NCBI GenBank assembly: GCA_946481315.1 | Contig: CAMLMH010000008.1 | Span: forward strand, 92,269-156,268 | DNA from: an uncultured Bacteriovorax sp. | GTDB lineage: Bacteria; Bdellovibrionota; Bacteriovoracia; Bacteriovoracales; Bacteriovoracaceae | Direction: 5' to 3' | Length of the DNA: 64,000 bases | In this document: positions 53,804 to 62,898 of the stretch, piece after piece | Numbering within the stretch: the first letter of the stretch is position 1 | Layout: every line of letters begins with the position of its first letter | Translations under genes and position numbers: made by a program | Notes under the pieces: model-generated | Told to the model about the DNA's origin: nothing | Database searches by the model: none | Seen by the model: only the letters and a program-made list of their open reading frames with translations

Positions 53804-54457
53804 ATGAAAGCAATTACAAATCACATTACCTATGCTGAAAAAGAGTTGTTCATAAAACTCTTGATTCTTTCGACGATAACGATTGGAGTCTGCTCCAATA
53901 TTAAAATCAAAAGATACAGCCCGGTCGTTGTTCCGGTTAAAGATATTGCTGTCGATCCGCTCAGTGATTTCGATCAGGTTCCGGTGGCCAATAACGTTAC
54001 TGTCATCAACTCCCTTATTTCATCATTGGGCCCAAAACTTTCGGCCGACAAAAAAAAGAGCATTGCTAAAAAAATTCATAAGACGCTGCTTAAATATCCG
54101 CTTCCTCCACAGGTTGTCCTGGCGATCATTGATACTGAATCTAACTTTCGTCAGGATGCAGTTTCTTCAACCGGTGATTTGTCGATGGCACAGATTAATC
54201 CTGATGTCTGGAACAAGGAATTTGAACGTCTGAAAAAACCTCTGATTGATGCCGAAAAACTTCAGGCTGATGAAACATACGCACTGGAAATGATGGCCCG
54301 AATTTTAACTCTTTTGAAAAAGCGCCATGAAAAAACTGATCGTCGCTGGTATGCCCGTTATCACTCGGGTACCAAAAAATATAAAGAAGCTTATCTGAAT
54401 AAAATTGAAGTTCGGATGCGCAAAATGGAAACTAACACCAGCGTGGCCCTGCACTAA
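53804..54457 (+). CDS. Lytic transglycosylase (SLT domain)
   Basis: 217 residues. One N-terminal hydrophobic segment (about 17-28) serves as signal or anchor. The SLT domain (about 95-205) shows the catalytic Glu in VLAIIDTESNFRQDA, the GDLSMAQIN motif in place of GAxGLMQ, and the RRWYARYHSGTKKYKEAY repeat. It cuts glycan strands of peptidoglycan to 1,6-anhydro ends. In a predator this could open host or prey walls; housekeeping turnover is equally possible. Stands alone. Confidence 0.9.
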   Translation: MKAITNHITYAEKELFIKLLILSTITIGVCSNIKIKRYSPVVVPVKDIAVDPLSDFDQVPVANNVTVINSLISSLGPKLSADKKKSIAKKIHKTLLKYPLPPQVVLAIIDTESNFRQDAVSSTGDLSMAQINPDVWNKEFERLKKPLIDAEKLQADETYALEMMARILTLLKKRHEKTDRRWYARYHSGTKKYKEAYLNKIEVRMRKMETNTSVALH

Positions 54458-54483
54458 AATTTATATCCGCCTTTAACGATAAA

Positions 54484-55449
54484 TCAATGCATTCGCTCCT
54501 CAATGATCAGGTGCTGGATATCAAATTTCTCCAGCACGCGCTGACGATAGTATTCACAGCCCTTTGGTGAGCTGTTCAGGACTATAATTTCACAGGCATG
54601 AGCATTAGGGGCAATTCTCCAGATGTGCAGATCAGCAACGACGACATCGTCATCTTTTTGCAGATGTGTTTTGACTGCTTTTTCGCTGATTAGTCTAGAG
54701 CTCCCGTCCAGTAGTTCCCAACCAGTGGCCTTACAAAGACCATAGGCCCATTTCAGGATGACAACCGATCCGACAATGCCGATAACCGGATCTGCCCACA
54801 CCCACCCGAGATAGTAACCACTCAGAAGGGCCACAATTGCCAGAAGCGACGTAAAAGCATCGGCGATAACATGCACCAGCGCACTTTGATGATTGTGATC
54901 ATGAACGTGTTTATGGTTTTTAGCATGATGATCATGGTCGTGATCGTGATCGTGATCGTGATGGTCGTGATGATGGCCATGGTGATCGTGATGATCGTGG
55001 GCTCCCCATAAAAGAAAAGCACTGACGAGATTGACGATAAATCCTGCGACTGAGACTCCGATGGCCATTTGATAATTAATTTTCGTTGGGTTTAAAAATC
55101 GCTCAATAGATTCCACTCCCATAAAGACGGCTACAATCCCCAGCATCAGCGCACTGGTATATCCGCCGAGAGGAATAAATTTTCCCGAGCCAAATGAAAA
55201 TTGATCATTGAGTTTTTTTGAACGGGCCAGACGATAAGCGATGAGTGAAATACCTAATGCTCCCACATGGCTTCCCATGTGCCAGCCATCGGCCAGCAGG
55301 GCCATAGATCCAGTGATATAGCCGTAACTAATTTCCACCAGCATAGTTAGAAAAGTGAGTGCCACAACAAACATCGTTTTCTTTTCATTTAAGCCGATTT
55401 TACTATCGTGAATAACGTAATCATGTTCATGCATGTGATGTTTTGACAT
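54484..55449 (-). CDS. dmeF: CDF cation efflux protein, DmeF-type (Co/Ni)
   Basis: 321 residues, six membrane helices. The zinc-type site A is in LADGWHMGSHVGALG, the second in HVIADAFTSLLAIVALL. A long His/Asp loop between helices IV and V (about residues 150-188, HDHHDHHGHHHDHHDHDHD) binds metal. That loop is encoded by a GATCGT-type hexamer repeat (about 54938-54970) that could slip in replication. LADGWHMGSH with a C-terminal cytoplasmic domain fits DmeF, which exports Co and Ni. It lies 4 bases behind its RcnR-type regulator. Confidence 0.88.
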   Translation of the reverse strand: MSKHHMHEHDYVIHDSKIGLNEKKTMFVVALTFLTMLVEISYGYITGSMALLADGWHMGSHVGALGISLIAYRLARSKKLNDQFSFGSGKFIPLGGYTSALMLGIVAVFMGVESIERFLNPTKINYQMAIGVSVAGFIVNLVSAFLLWGAHDHHDHHGHHHDHHDHDHDHDHDHHAKNHKHVHDHNHQSALVHVIADAFTSLLAIVALLSGYYLGWVWADPVIGIVGSVVILKWAYGLCKATGWELLDGSSRLISEKAVKTHLQKDDDVVVADLHIWRIAPNAHACEIIVLNSSPKGCEYYRQRVLEKFDIQHLIIEERMH

Positions 55450-55453
55450 TTTT

Positions 55454-55732
55454 TTATTTCCAGTAAGTCTTCATGAGTTTGATCAGTTCCAGAGCAGACT
55501 TATCGCTGGGACTTTTAGGATTCTCAAAATCTTTCATGACGTGTTCTTTTATATGTCCTTCAATCAGCTCACCGATCAGACCGTTGAGTCCTCCCCGACT
55601 GGCGGTTAGAGTTTGTAAAATGGCATAGCAGTCTTTCCCCTCTTCCAGTCCCCGTTCGACGGCGTCGAGCTGACCTTTGATCCGCCGGATACGGGAAATA
55701 ATTTTCTTTCTTCCTTCTAAGACATGAACCAT
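55454..55732 (-). CDS. RcnR/CsoR-family metal-responsive repressor
   Basis: 92 residues. Metal ligands match RcnR (Ni/Co), not copper CsoR: His3 (MVHVLEG), Cys35 (GKDCYAIL), His60 and His64 (EGHIKEH). The four-helix fold pattern is complete (ISRIRRIKGQLDAVERGLEEG). Ni or Co binding would release it from DNA and switch on dmeF. CAGGAG stands before the ATG, and a palindrome lies just upstream. Confidence 0.93.
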   Translation of the reverse strand: MVHVLEGRKKIISRIRRIKGQLDAVERGLEEGKDCYAILQTLTASRGGLNGLIGELIEGHIKEHVMKDFENPKSPSDKSALELIKLMKTYWK

Positions 55733-55745
55733 AAAACAACTCCTG

Positions 55746-55767
55746 ATACTATACCCCAGTATAGTAT
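55746..55767. promoter_or_regulatory. RcnR-type operator
   Basis: ATACTATAC-CCCA-GTATAGTAT, 9-bp arms, perfect, 14 bases upstream of the repressor gene. The C/G-rich centre flanked by A/T arms agrees with RcnR/CsoR sites. Confidence 0.85.
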
Positions 55768-55842
55768 ATTATGGGCGCATTTGCAAGAAAACCAATTTTG
55801 TTGGATAATGACATAAACCGGTCATAATCAAGGATGCACTTT

Positions 55843-56280
55843 ATGAAATCAATGGTAACGCTGCTCTCTTTTCTTTTTTCCATCAGCGCCTTCGCTGATT
55901 GCATGAACCTCACCGGTGATTACCGAACTCCTTTTATGACCTATTATTCGATCCGTCAGGACGGATGCAGCAGACTGGACATCAACGATGAAACGGGAAC
56001 TCAGCACATCGAACTGGATAACCTGGAAAGAAAAATTGATGAATACGACGTGTACACTAGTGAAGATGAAGTTCTGGCCAATGTTCAGGTTTTCTCTCAA
56101 AATTCTGTGACAAGTGATAAATGGATTTCCAGACAAAAAAGCATTATTACCTTCAGTAACAATGAGCAGGTGGTGGAAGAAATTAAAGCAGAAGCTTTTT
56201 TTAATAAAGGCGGAAATCTGGAAACCAGAACTTATTATCCCGACGGATCCTTTGATACTTCTATCGATTTAAAATATTAA
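55843..56280 (+). CDS. Small secreted protein of unknown function
   Basis: 145 residues. Signal peptide MKSMVTLLSFLFSISAFA, then a beta-rich domain with a likely disulfide (DCMNLTGDY...RQDGCSRL) and a terminal repeat-like RTYYPDGSFDTSIDLKY. No family assigned. AAGGATG sits before the ATG at 55843; the ATG at 55834 is part of that ribosome site. It abuts the converging DUF3224 gene. Confidence 0.75.
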   Translation: MKSMVTLLSFLFSISAFADCMNLTGDYRTPFMTYYSIRQDGCSRLDINDETGTQHIELDNLERKIDEYDVYTSEDEVLANVQVFSQNSVTSDKWISRQKSIITFSNNEQVVEEIKAEAFFNKGGNLETRTYYPDGSFDTSIDLKY

Positions 56281-56670
56281 CTAAAGCTCGTATTCGAAAG
56301 TGTAATAGTGCTGACCTTCTAAGATGTCGATTGTCATTTGCCCTTTGATCCCCTGCAATTCAAGGGTGCCGGAATCAGGAACGACCGTAATTGATTGCCC
56401 TGGCACTCCCCGATTCATCAAAGATGAGTGTTGCAGAACAAATGATCCTGTTTTGCCTTCGAGTACGCCTTCAACAATCTCCAGCGCGACATAGCCGCCG
56501 GAGTTAAGCTCTCTGTTCATAAGACCCATCATGGACACAATACTTTTGGCCTTTAAATCTCCGCTGAAGTCTTTTTCAAAAAGCATTTTCATACCACCCA
56601 TCTTATTTAGAGCGGAATCTCCCTGCTCCGGGATTGATTTAATAGCAAACGAACCTTTAATTTTTTTCAT
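56281..56670 (-). CDS. DUF3224 family protein
   Basis: 129 residues, nearly all one beta-barrel domain (allene-oxide-cyclase-like): FEKDFSGDLKAKSIVSMMG, GYVALEIVEGVLEGKTGSFVLQH, and VPDSGTLELQGIKGQMTIDI. The family has no known activity. There is no signal peptide. A consensus -35 (TTGACA) and TAAATT lie directly before the ATG with no Shine-Dalgarno. Confidence 0.88.
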   Translation of the reverse strand: MKKIKGSFAIKSIPEQGDSALNKMGGMKMLFEKDFSGDLKAKSIVSMMGLMNRELNSGGYVALEIVEGVLEGKTGSFVLQHSSLMNRGVPGQSITVVPDSGTLELQGIKGQMTIDILEGQHYYTFEYEL

Positions 56671-56676
56671 CCTACT

Positions 56677-56706
56677 AATTTAAGGGAGCTTGACCTTCTC
56701 TGTCAA
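56677..56706 (-). promoter_or_regulatory. Promoter of the DUF3224 gene
   Basis: On the minus strand, TTGACA (56701-56706), an 18-base spacer and TAAATT (56677-56682), then 6 bases to the ATG at 56670. Confidence 0.65.
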
Positions 56707-56715
56707 AGTGTAAAC

Positions 56716-56744
56716 TTGTCACAAAAAGGGGCATTGTTTAAGAT
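56716..56744 (+). promoter_or_regulatory. Promoter of radD
   Basis: TTGTCA (56716-56721), a 17-base spacer and TAAGAT (56739-56744), then 8 bases to the ATG at 56753. No Shine-Dalgarno. It is divergent from the DUF3224 promoter. Confidence 0.65.
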
Positions 56745-56752
56745 AGCCTGAC

Positions 56753-58492
56753 ATGTATCAACTCAGACCTTATCAGCAGGAAGCCGTTCAAAATACTATT
56801 GAGTATTTTAAAAAAACGCGAGCTCCTGCGGTCATTGTTCTTCCGACAGGTGCGGGAAAAAGTTTAGTCATTGCTGAACTTGCCAAAATTGCCAAAGGTC
56901 GCGTGCTGGTTCTCGCGCACGTTAAAGAACTGGTGGAACAAAATCACTCCAAGTATGAAAGTTATGGTCTGGAAGCGGGAATCTTTTCTGCCAGTCTGGG
57001 AAAAAAAGACTGGAGTCAAAAAGCTATATTTGGAAGTGTGCAGTCAGTGGCGCGTGCGCCGGATGAATTTTTTAATGATTTTTCCTTGCTGGTCATTGAT
57101 GAATGCCACCGGGTAGCCGAGGAAGGCTCAACCCAATATCAGGAAGTCATCCAGAAGCTCAAAAACCGAAATCCTAAATTATGTATTCTGGGATTGACGG
57201 CCACACCTTACCGGCTGGGACTGGGATGGATTTATGAATATTCTCACACCGGTGAAATGAAGACAGAACAACCCCGTTTTTTTAAGCGTTGTGTGTATGA
57301 GCTTCCTCTCACATTCATGATAAAAAATAAATTTCTCACTAATCCGGTAAAGGTGGACATCCCCGTAACTTGCTATGATTTTTCTGAGTTAACTGAAAAA
57401 AATAAAATGTACACGATGAGTGAAGTGGAAGAGTTACTCAAAAATCAAAAACGTCTTACTCCCTTGATCGTAAAAAATATTATCGACATCACTGAGCGCT
57501 TTAACCGTCAGGGAGTCATGATTTTCAGTGCAACGGTTAAACACGCAGAAGAGATTATGACTTATCTGCCGGAGGGTGAAGCCCGCCTGGTTGTAGGTGA
57601 TACTGAAATCAATGAGCGCGATAGTATCGTGGAGGATTTCAAGCAGAAAAAATTTAAATACCTGGTCAATGTTTCCGTTTTAACCACCGGATTTGATGCT
57701 CCTCATGTCGATGTCGTCGCTCTCTTGCGTCCAACTGAGTCCAATGCACTTTATCAGCAAATTGTCGGCAGAGGCCTTCGCTTGCACCCTGGTAAAAACG
57801 ATTGTTTTATTCTGGACTACACCGGAATGGGACACGATATTTACACGCCGGAAATTAGTGATAAACGTCCGACAAAAGAATCCGTTTCGGTGATTATCGA
57901 TTGTCCGGAATGCGGTTTTGCCAATAACTTCTGGGGAATGGTTGATCCGGATGGTTTCGTCCTGGAGCATTATGGCCGCAAGTGCCGTGGGGCTAAACAT
58001 GATCCGCGCACACTGGAAGTCTTTCCCTGTGGTTTTCGCTTTCGCTATAAGCTCTGTCACGTTTGCGGTACGGAAAACGATATTACCGCACGCTCCTGTG
58101 AAAAATGCGATGCTACACTGATTGATGCTGATTCAAAACTCAAGCAGGCCAAACTCTCCAAGAATGCCCATATCCTCACCCCCGATCGAATTACACTGGA
58201 TGAGCGAAAAGATAAAAACGGCAATCCCTATCTGGAGGTTCGCTATTACGATGCTGATGCTCAGTATTTGTCTGAAGCCCACTTCTTCAGCAACTCGACT
58301 TCAATAAAAAAGTTTCAGATCAATTTTTTGCGATCTCATTTGCGAAGACCGGAACTGGCAGCAGAACTCGCAACTCCTCTGGAAGTAATAAAATATCAAA
58401 AACTTCTCAGGATGCCGGCCTTTGTTATCGCTCGCAAGCAGGAGAAATTCTGGAAAGTAACCGAGAAAGTCTTCAGTGAAGAGCTAAACTAA
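56753..58492 (+). CDS. radD: RadD-type superfamily 2 helicase
   Basis: 579 residues, close to E. coli RadD/YejH (586). Motifs: [24 protein letters not shown] (Walker A), [10 protein letters not shown] (DECH), [26 protein letters not shown] and [17 protein letters not shown] (motif VI). A C-terminal zinc ribbon has CPECGF and CHVCGTEN...CEKC. RadD aids recombination intermediates and works with RecA and SSB in E. coli. It follows its own promoter and converges on a carboxypeptidase gene 7 bases away. Confidence 0.93.
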   Translation: MYQLRPYQQEAVQNTIEYFKKTRAPAVIVLPTGAGKSLVIAELAKIAKGRVLVLAHVKELVEQNHSKYESYGLEAGIFSASLGKKDWSQKAIFGSVQSVARAPDEFFNDFSLLVIDECHRVAEEGSTQYQEVIQKLKNRNPKLCILGLTATPYRLGLGWIYEYSHTGEMKTEQPRFFKRCVYELPLTFMIKNKFLTNPVKVDIPVTCYDFSELTEKNKMYTMSEVEELLKNQKRLTPLIVKNIIDITERFNRQGVMIFSATVKHAEEIMTYLPEGEARLVVGDTEINERDSIVEDFKQKKFKYLVNVSVLTTGFDAPHVDVVALLRPTESNALYQQIVGRGLRLHPGKNDCFILDYTGMGHDIYTPEISDKRPTKESVSVIIDCPECGFANNFWGMVDPDGFVLEHYGRKCRGAKHDPRTLEVFPCGFRFRYKLCHVCGTENDITARSCEKCDATLIDADSKLKQAKLSKNAHILTPDRITLDERKDKNGNPYLEVRYYDADAQYLSEAHFFSNSTSIKKFQINFLRSHLRRPELAAELATPLEVIKYQKLLRMPAFVIARKQEKFWKVTEKVFSEELN

Positions 58493-58499
58493 ACTGAAG

Positions 58500-59534
58500 T
58501 CAGTTGAAATACTCCAGGAAACTCCACACCATTTCCCGTGATTCGTTAACCACTGCCGGAATTTTACAATAGGCCGGAACTTTGTCTCTTCCTAATTCAG
58601 CCGCTATCGCGCGTGTTCCGGTTTTCCAGTAGAAATAATCAGCACTACTACCTGCTGCAACATAAATAGTGGTTGAGATTTGACCGGCTTCATAATTATT
58701 TTCCCGGGACATGGTCTGCACGATGTCCTTGAAAGTGACTTCGTCGGAACTCGCCGGAGCTTTACGGGTATAGGCCCATGGATACATGACCAGTTTTCCA
58801 TAGGCATGCAGGTCTAATGAGCCGGTAAATTTTTTTGCATTGGTAAAGTTAATCATCGCCTGAATCACATCAACAGAACTGTTTTCTGGTTTATCCGGCC
58901 AGGGATAACTGCGGTTGGGATCTTTTCCCTGAACATATCGTTGTCTTGCTTCAAAACTATCCGGGCTCACAACCGGAACAATATAAACGTCGCGGCCATT
59001 TAAAATTTTTGTTAAGCGTTCATTTTTCTCAAAACCAGCTACAATTTCAGTCGTCAAAGTCAGCAGAACTTCCGTGGTAATCAGTTCGTCGCCATGAGTG
59101 GCGGCGGTGACCATCAGTCGTGGTTTATTTTCTCCTCCGGTCGATAATTTTAGAGCGTAAAGGTTTCTTCCCTGCTTGCTGGTTCCATATGTTTCTAGTG
59201 ATGCCAGACGGGGAAAATCGGCCACGATTTTTTTCAAATCAGCTTCCACATCAGCAAATTTACGGTACTGATTGAGTCCCTTGATCGAAGCGAAATCAGT
59301 AACTGATAAATCCAGCAATTTAGCCTTTGGAGCGAGTTTTAGAAACTCCGACAGACTTTCTTCTTTCACATAAACTTCAAAACCCACTGGAAGTTTTGCC
59401 ACAACCTCAAATTGCGCGGCGATCTGCTGCATCCTGAGGGGATTGACAGACACCTGATAACTGCGAATTTTTTCTGCTGAGAAAAGTTGAGATGAACTGA
59501 CAAGGGCAGCAATTAAGATTAATTGTTTAAACAT
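58500..59534 (-). CDS. Secreted M14 zinc carboxypeptidase
   Basis: 344 residues. The signal peptide ends near LFSA. A propeptide-like region (about 30-100) precedes the M14 domain: HGDELITTEVLL (HxxE), NRSYPWPDKP, SLDLHAYGKLVMYPW (third zinc ligand) and AAELGRD with the catalytic Glu. It removes C-terminal residues from peptides outside the cytoplasm. GGAG precedes the ATG at 59534. Fits protein digestion of prey or medium. Confidence 0.92.
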   Translation of the reverse strand: MFKQLILIAALVSSSQLFSAEKIRSYQVSVNPLRMQQIAAQFEVVAKLPVGFEVYVKEESLSEFLKLAPKAKLLDLSVTDFASIKGLNQYRKFADVEADLKKIVADFPRLASLETYGTSKQGRNLYALKLSTGGENKPRLMVTAATHGDELITTEVLLTLTTEIVAGFEKNERLTKILNGRDVYIVPVVSPDSFEARQRYVQGKDPNRSYPWPDKPENSSVDVIQAMINFTNAKKFTGSLDLHAYGKLVMYPWAYTRKAPASSDEVTFKDIVQTMSRENNYEAGQISTTIYVAAGSSADYFYWKTGTRAIAAELGRDKVPAYCKIPAVVNESREMVWSFLEYFN

Positions 59535-59692
59535 ACAAATCTCCACCGTGAGAAGTCGATTCTAACAGCGTGACAAACTATTTGTGCTTTGTCTCTTTTA
59601 ATTTTACTTACGAGCGCGGCAAATTTGACGGCCCTAAGAAGGCCCCCGTAGATTCGGTCATGACTTGTGTCTTCCCACACCCGGAGGAAATC

Positions 59693-60757
59693 GTGACACT
59701 AAAAAAAATAGCAAAATCATGGCTTACAACGACTGCAATTTTTGCTCTCAGCATGCAGTCAGCTCTCCCATGCACTATCTTCTCTCTTTATCCCGAAGGA
59801 AAGCACTGGGTGGGGCGAACATTCGACTGGGGATATGGTCATGGTTTGGTTTTTACCAACAAGCGGAATGTTACCAAAAAAGCGCTGCAACTTCTGCCCA
59901 CTGACGTGGCCTTAACCTGGACATCAAAATATGGAAGTGTAACTTTTAATCAGTTCGGTCGTGAATTTCCCACCGGTGGAATGAATGAACGTGGACTCAT
60001 GGTCGATGCGCTGGAACTTCTTTATTCGCAATTTCCTGAACCAGATAACAGACCTTCATTCAATGAACTGCAATTTATGCAGTATTTACTGGATAATTAT
60101 TCTTCCGTTGAAAAAATAGCAGAAGACCTTCCTAACATACGTCTGGCTCCGGTGGGCTCGCGTCTGCATTACTTCACCTGTGATGTAAAACGCTGTATGA
60201 CCATTGAATTTTTGGACGGCAAGGCCGTCACCCATCTTAAAGAAACGCTGGAGATATCAGGACTGGCCAACAATTCTTATGAACATCACGTGAAGTATGC
60301 CCGGCAGTTTACCGGCTTCGGAGGAGACCGTCCGATCGTGGAAGATTCTAAACTCTCACTAGATCGCTTCGTGCGGGCCAATTATCGGGCAAAATATGTT
60401 GATCAATCAAAATATCCTCTGCAGGCCACTTTTCTCATCCTGAATGATGTGGGTGGAGTCAATAATCGCTGGCAGATTATCTATAATCAAAACGACAAAC
60501 TAATTCATTTCCGGACAACGGCCAAATTAAACCTGCAGAGAAAAGTAGATGTTTCCAAGTTTAATTTTGATTGCCATTTTCCTGTCCTGCATTTTGATCT
60601 CGACAGTGATTATGAGGGGGCCATTAATAATCAATTTGTGGATTTTGATCCCGCCGTCAACCATGCTATGATTAAAAAATCGGTAGAGAAACAAGGTATG
60701 CCTGCTGCACTTACTGACAGGCTTGCCCGATATCCCGATGAAACAATCTGTAACTGA
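59693..60757 (+). CDS. Exported choloylglycine-hydrolase-like Ntn amidase
   Basis: 354 residues. I start at the GTG at 59693 because GGAGGA stands five bases before it and the result is a clean signal peptide (LTTTAIFALSMQSALP) cut right before Cys. That Cys (CTIFSLYPEGKHWVGRTFDW) is the N-terminal nucleophile of the bile-salt-hydrolase/penicillin-V-acylase fold, with R and D in GRTFDW also matching. Conserved Asn/Arg blocks (NERGLMVDAL; VFNDVG-like LILNDVGGV) follow. It cleaves a linear amide; N-acyl-homoserine lactones or penicillins are possible substrates. Confidence 0.87.
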   Translation: MTLKKIAKSWLTTTAIFALSMQSALPCTIFSLYPEGKHWVGRTFDWGYGHGLVFTNKRNVTKKALQLLPTDVALTWTSKYGSVTFNQFGREFPTGGMNERGLMVDALELLYSQFPEPDNRPSFNELQFMQYLLDNYSSVEKIAEDLPNIRLAPVGSRLHYFTCDVKRCMTIEFLDGKAVTHLKETLEISGLANNSYEHHVKYARQFTGFGGDRPIVEDSKLSLDRFVRANYRAKYVDQSKYPLQATFLILNDVGGVNNRWQIIYNQNDKLIHFRTTAKLNLQRKVDVSKFNFDCHFPVLHFDLDSDYEGAINNQFVDFDPAVNHAMIKKSVEKQGMPAALTDRLARYPDETICN

Positions 60758-60772
60758 AGGTGAAATTCTAAC

Positions 60773-61207
60773 ATGAGCACGACTTCCATTTCTGCCGTTC
60801 GCAAATTTTCATTTGATACTGGTCATCGCGTTGTTGGACAGGGTGGAAAATGCGAAACATTGCACGGTCATACCTATATCATGGAAGTTTTCGCCCGTGC
60901 TGATGAGTTAAATAACGTGGGTATGGTCATCGATTTTTCAGTCATCAAAGAACTTGCAGGCAACTGGATTGATCAGAATTGGGATCACACCACAATTATT
61001 TATGAAAAAGATCCCAACCTGGCCTTGATGAATCAACTCCAAGGCAAGAAAAAACCTTTTGTTTCTGCTTTTAATCCCACAGCTGAAAATATGGCGTCCT
61101 ATTTTCTAAAGGACGTTTGTCCTGCTCTTTTTAAAAACACCGGTGTTGAAATTCACAAGATCGTCTTGTGGGAGACGCCTAATTGTTTTGTTGTCGCTGA
61201 ACTCTGA
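60773..61207 (+). CDS. queD: 6-carboxy-tetrahydropterin synthase (QueD/PTPS family)
   Basis: 144 residues. Zinc histidines: FDTGHRVV and LHGHTY; catalytic Cys in GGKCETLHGH; MVIDFSVIK and NWDHTTI complete the family motifs, with the pterin-anchoring Glu in VLWETPNCFVVAEL. It makes 6-carboxy-tetrahydropterin for queuosine, though no other que gene is in view, so a sepiapterin or related role remains possible. GAAGGTGA precedes the ATG, 15 bases after the amidase stop. Confidence 0.9.
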   Translation: MSTTSISAVRKFSFDTGHRVVGQGGKCETLHGHTYIMEVFARADELNNVGMVIDFSVIKELAGNWIDQNWDHTTIIYEKDPNLALMNQLQGKKKPFVSAFNPTAENMASYFLKDVCPALFKNTGVEIHKIVLWETPNCFVVAEL

Positions 61208-61302
61208 TTAAAAATCCACCCCCCGGCCCGATCAACTTTAGACTTCATTTTGTGTAATTTTTGGCGTAAAAGTAGATATAAATCATTTACTACGGGGACC
61301 TC

Positions 61303-61878
61303 ATGACCACGGATTCCGATCATCGTTCACTCACTAACCCTCCTGGCGGCGTACTTATCTGGTTTGTCATTTTCATGGAACTAGTGACTTTTATCGCCGG
61401 CATTTATTTTTATTTCAGTTATCGTTATGACGAACTGGCACTCTTTCGGGAAATGCAGCAAAAGCTTAATATGAATTTTGCTGTCGCCAATACGATTTTC
61501 CTGATCACCAGCGGATACTTTGCCGCTCTTTCACTGGAAGCTTTAAAAATCAAAGAGCGTATCAAAAGCAGAAAAAATCTGCTCCTGGCCATCGCTTTTG
61601 GTCTGGGATTTTTAATCCTTAAAGCTTTTGAATACAATGAAAAACTTAATCAGGGTTATACGGCAAGCTCAAATCACTTTTTTACCTTTTACTGGTTTTT
61701 GACTTTCTTTCATTATATGCACGTTCTTTTTGCGACGATCATTTTAACTGTGCTTTATTTTAAGATCAAAACTCCTGCTGAAGGAGAAGTGAATGCGCTG
61801 GAGGTGGGTACTTCACTCTGGCACATGTGTGATTTAATCTGGATTCTGTTATTTCCAACCCTCTTTTTTATCAGGTAA
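61303..61878 (+). CDS. Haem-copper oxidase subunit III-like (NorE-type)
   Basis: 191 residues, five membrane helices, with the cytochrome oxidase III signature: FVIFMELVTFIAGIYFYFSYR, FLITSGYFAALSLEAL, LKAFEYNEKLNQGYTASSNHFFTFYWFLTFFHYMHVLFATI and LWHMCDLIWILLFPTLF. The five-helix, 190-residue size is that of NorE, an accessory of nitric oxide reductase, rather than CoxC. It is followed after 2 bases by a NorF-like gene. GGGGACC lies before the ATG. The catalytic subunit is not in the window. Confidence 0.87.
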   Translation: MTTDSDHRSLTNPPGGVLIWFVIFMELVTFIAGIYFYFSYRYDELALFREMQQKLNMNFAVANTIFLITSGYFAALSLEALKIKERIKSRKNLLLAIAFGLGFLILKAFEYNEKLNQGYTASSNHFFTFYWFLTFFHYMHVLFATIILTVLYFKIKTPAEGEVNALEVGTSLWHMCDLIWILLFPTLFFIR

Positions 61879-61880
61879 GT

Positions 61881-62135
61881 ATGAACACATCATTGAAATT
61901 AACTGTGGCATTCGGACTGCTGATCGCTTCAACTCTTTTAAGTTATTTTGTGGCCGGTCTGGATCATAATGGAATTTTTGTCAGCATACTTGCTGTTAAA
62001 AAATTCTATCTGGTCGGTTTTATCTATCTGGAAGGAATAAAGTCCCACTGGTTTTACAAAATTATCCTGCTTCTTGGCGGTGTCAGCATTTTCATCGGAA
62101 GCTGGATCTGGAAAGCACCAGTGGTCCTGAATTAA
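61881..62135 (+). CDS. Cytochrome oxidase subunit IV-like (NorF-type)
   Basis: 84 residues, three short membrane helices, with the IV/NorF pattern LAVKKFYLVGFIYLEGIKSHWFYK in the middle. The family stabilises haem-copper oxidases or nitric oxide reductase. Coupled to the subunit III gene (gap 2 bases). NnrS at 51.8 kb hints that the cell meets nitric oxide. Confidence 0.82.
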   Translation: MNTSLKLTVAFGLLIASTLLSYFVAGLDHNGIFVSILAVKKFYLVGFIYLEGIKSHWFYKIILLLGGVSIFIGSWIWKAPVVLN

Positions 62136-62140
62136 GTTTT

Positions 62141-62794
62141 TTAACGTTCAATTTTCTTGAGTTGATCGAGTCTGACTTTTTCCACCGAATATTTAAGAAG
62201 AAGTCCGGAAGTATCCAGTAAATTAAGGCCACGTTTTTGAATCAATGCTTCTCCGTTAGCAAAGACAGCTTCAATTCTGACAGTGGTTCCGGCAACATTT
62301 TGTTGAGTGTCTTCAGTTAACTGAGCAATGTCTTGAGAGCGGAAATCATTCAGCTCATCTACTTCCACCACAACACTTGGATGATTGACTGAAGAGAGAA
62401 TTCCATTGGCCGTTCCTGGACGAGGCATACCAATATTTTGCATACGTTTTCCGGTTCTGCATCCTACGTAGGCTGATCCGTTTTCAAATAAATGCCATAC
62501 CTGACAAATGGTTTGACCATCTAGATTGTCTGCAAGCAAAAACTCCATTTGCCTGACTCCGCTGATTTCTTCAGTTGTTGATTTGGATAGATCTGCAAGC
62601 TTTGCAGTTTTACGGATTCGTTCTGAATAACTATAATAAGTGGCCGTATCTTTTTCTGTATCAATATCATTTTCACTAAGTTCAATAACTTCATTTGTCT
62701 TAATATTGATATATTTATCTATACGGCTAAAAAATTTTGCTTCTGCATTGGTCATTGAAAGGATCAGGGCAGCTAAAAGAATTGAAACTTTCAT
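62141..62794 (-). CDS. Secreted protein of unknown function
   Basis: 217 residues. Signal peptide MKVSILLAALILSMTNAEA. A single disulfide is likely (TICQVWHLFENGSAYVGCRTG). The rest is beta-rich and charged. No family assigned. GAGGAT precedes the ATG. Converges with the NorF-like gene. Confidence 0.7.
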   Translation of the reverse strand: MKVSILLAALILSMTNAEAKFFSRIDKYINIKTNEVIELSENDIDTEKDTATYYSYSERIRKTAKLADLSKSTTEEISGVRQMEFLLADNLDGQTICQVWHLFENGSAYVGCRTGKRMQNIGMPRPGTANGILSSVNHPSVVVEVDELNDFRSQDIAQLTEDTQQNVAGTTVRIEAVFANGEALIQKRGLNLLDTSGLLLKYSVEKVRLDQLKKIER

Positions 62795-62898
62795 AAATTA
62801 TCCTCATAAAAAAAAGGCTGTTTTTATGAGAATACTCTGTATCCGAAAAAAAGAAGCTTAGTCTGAAAAAATGGCAGCAGTGGCCGTCTAAAATTTAA

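Noticed and set aside
54930..54985. CRISPR-like short repeats
   Set aside because: They are GATCGT/GATGGTC codon repeats for His and Asp inside dmeF, with no spacers.
59570..59692. Extended start of the Ntn amidase
   Set aside because: The extra 41 residues spoil the signal peptide, and the GTG at 59693 has a strong ribosome site.
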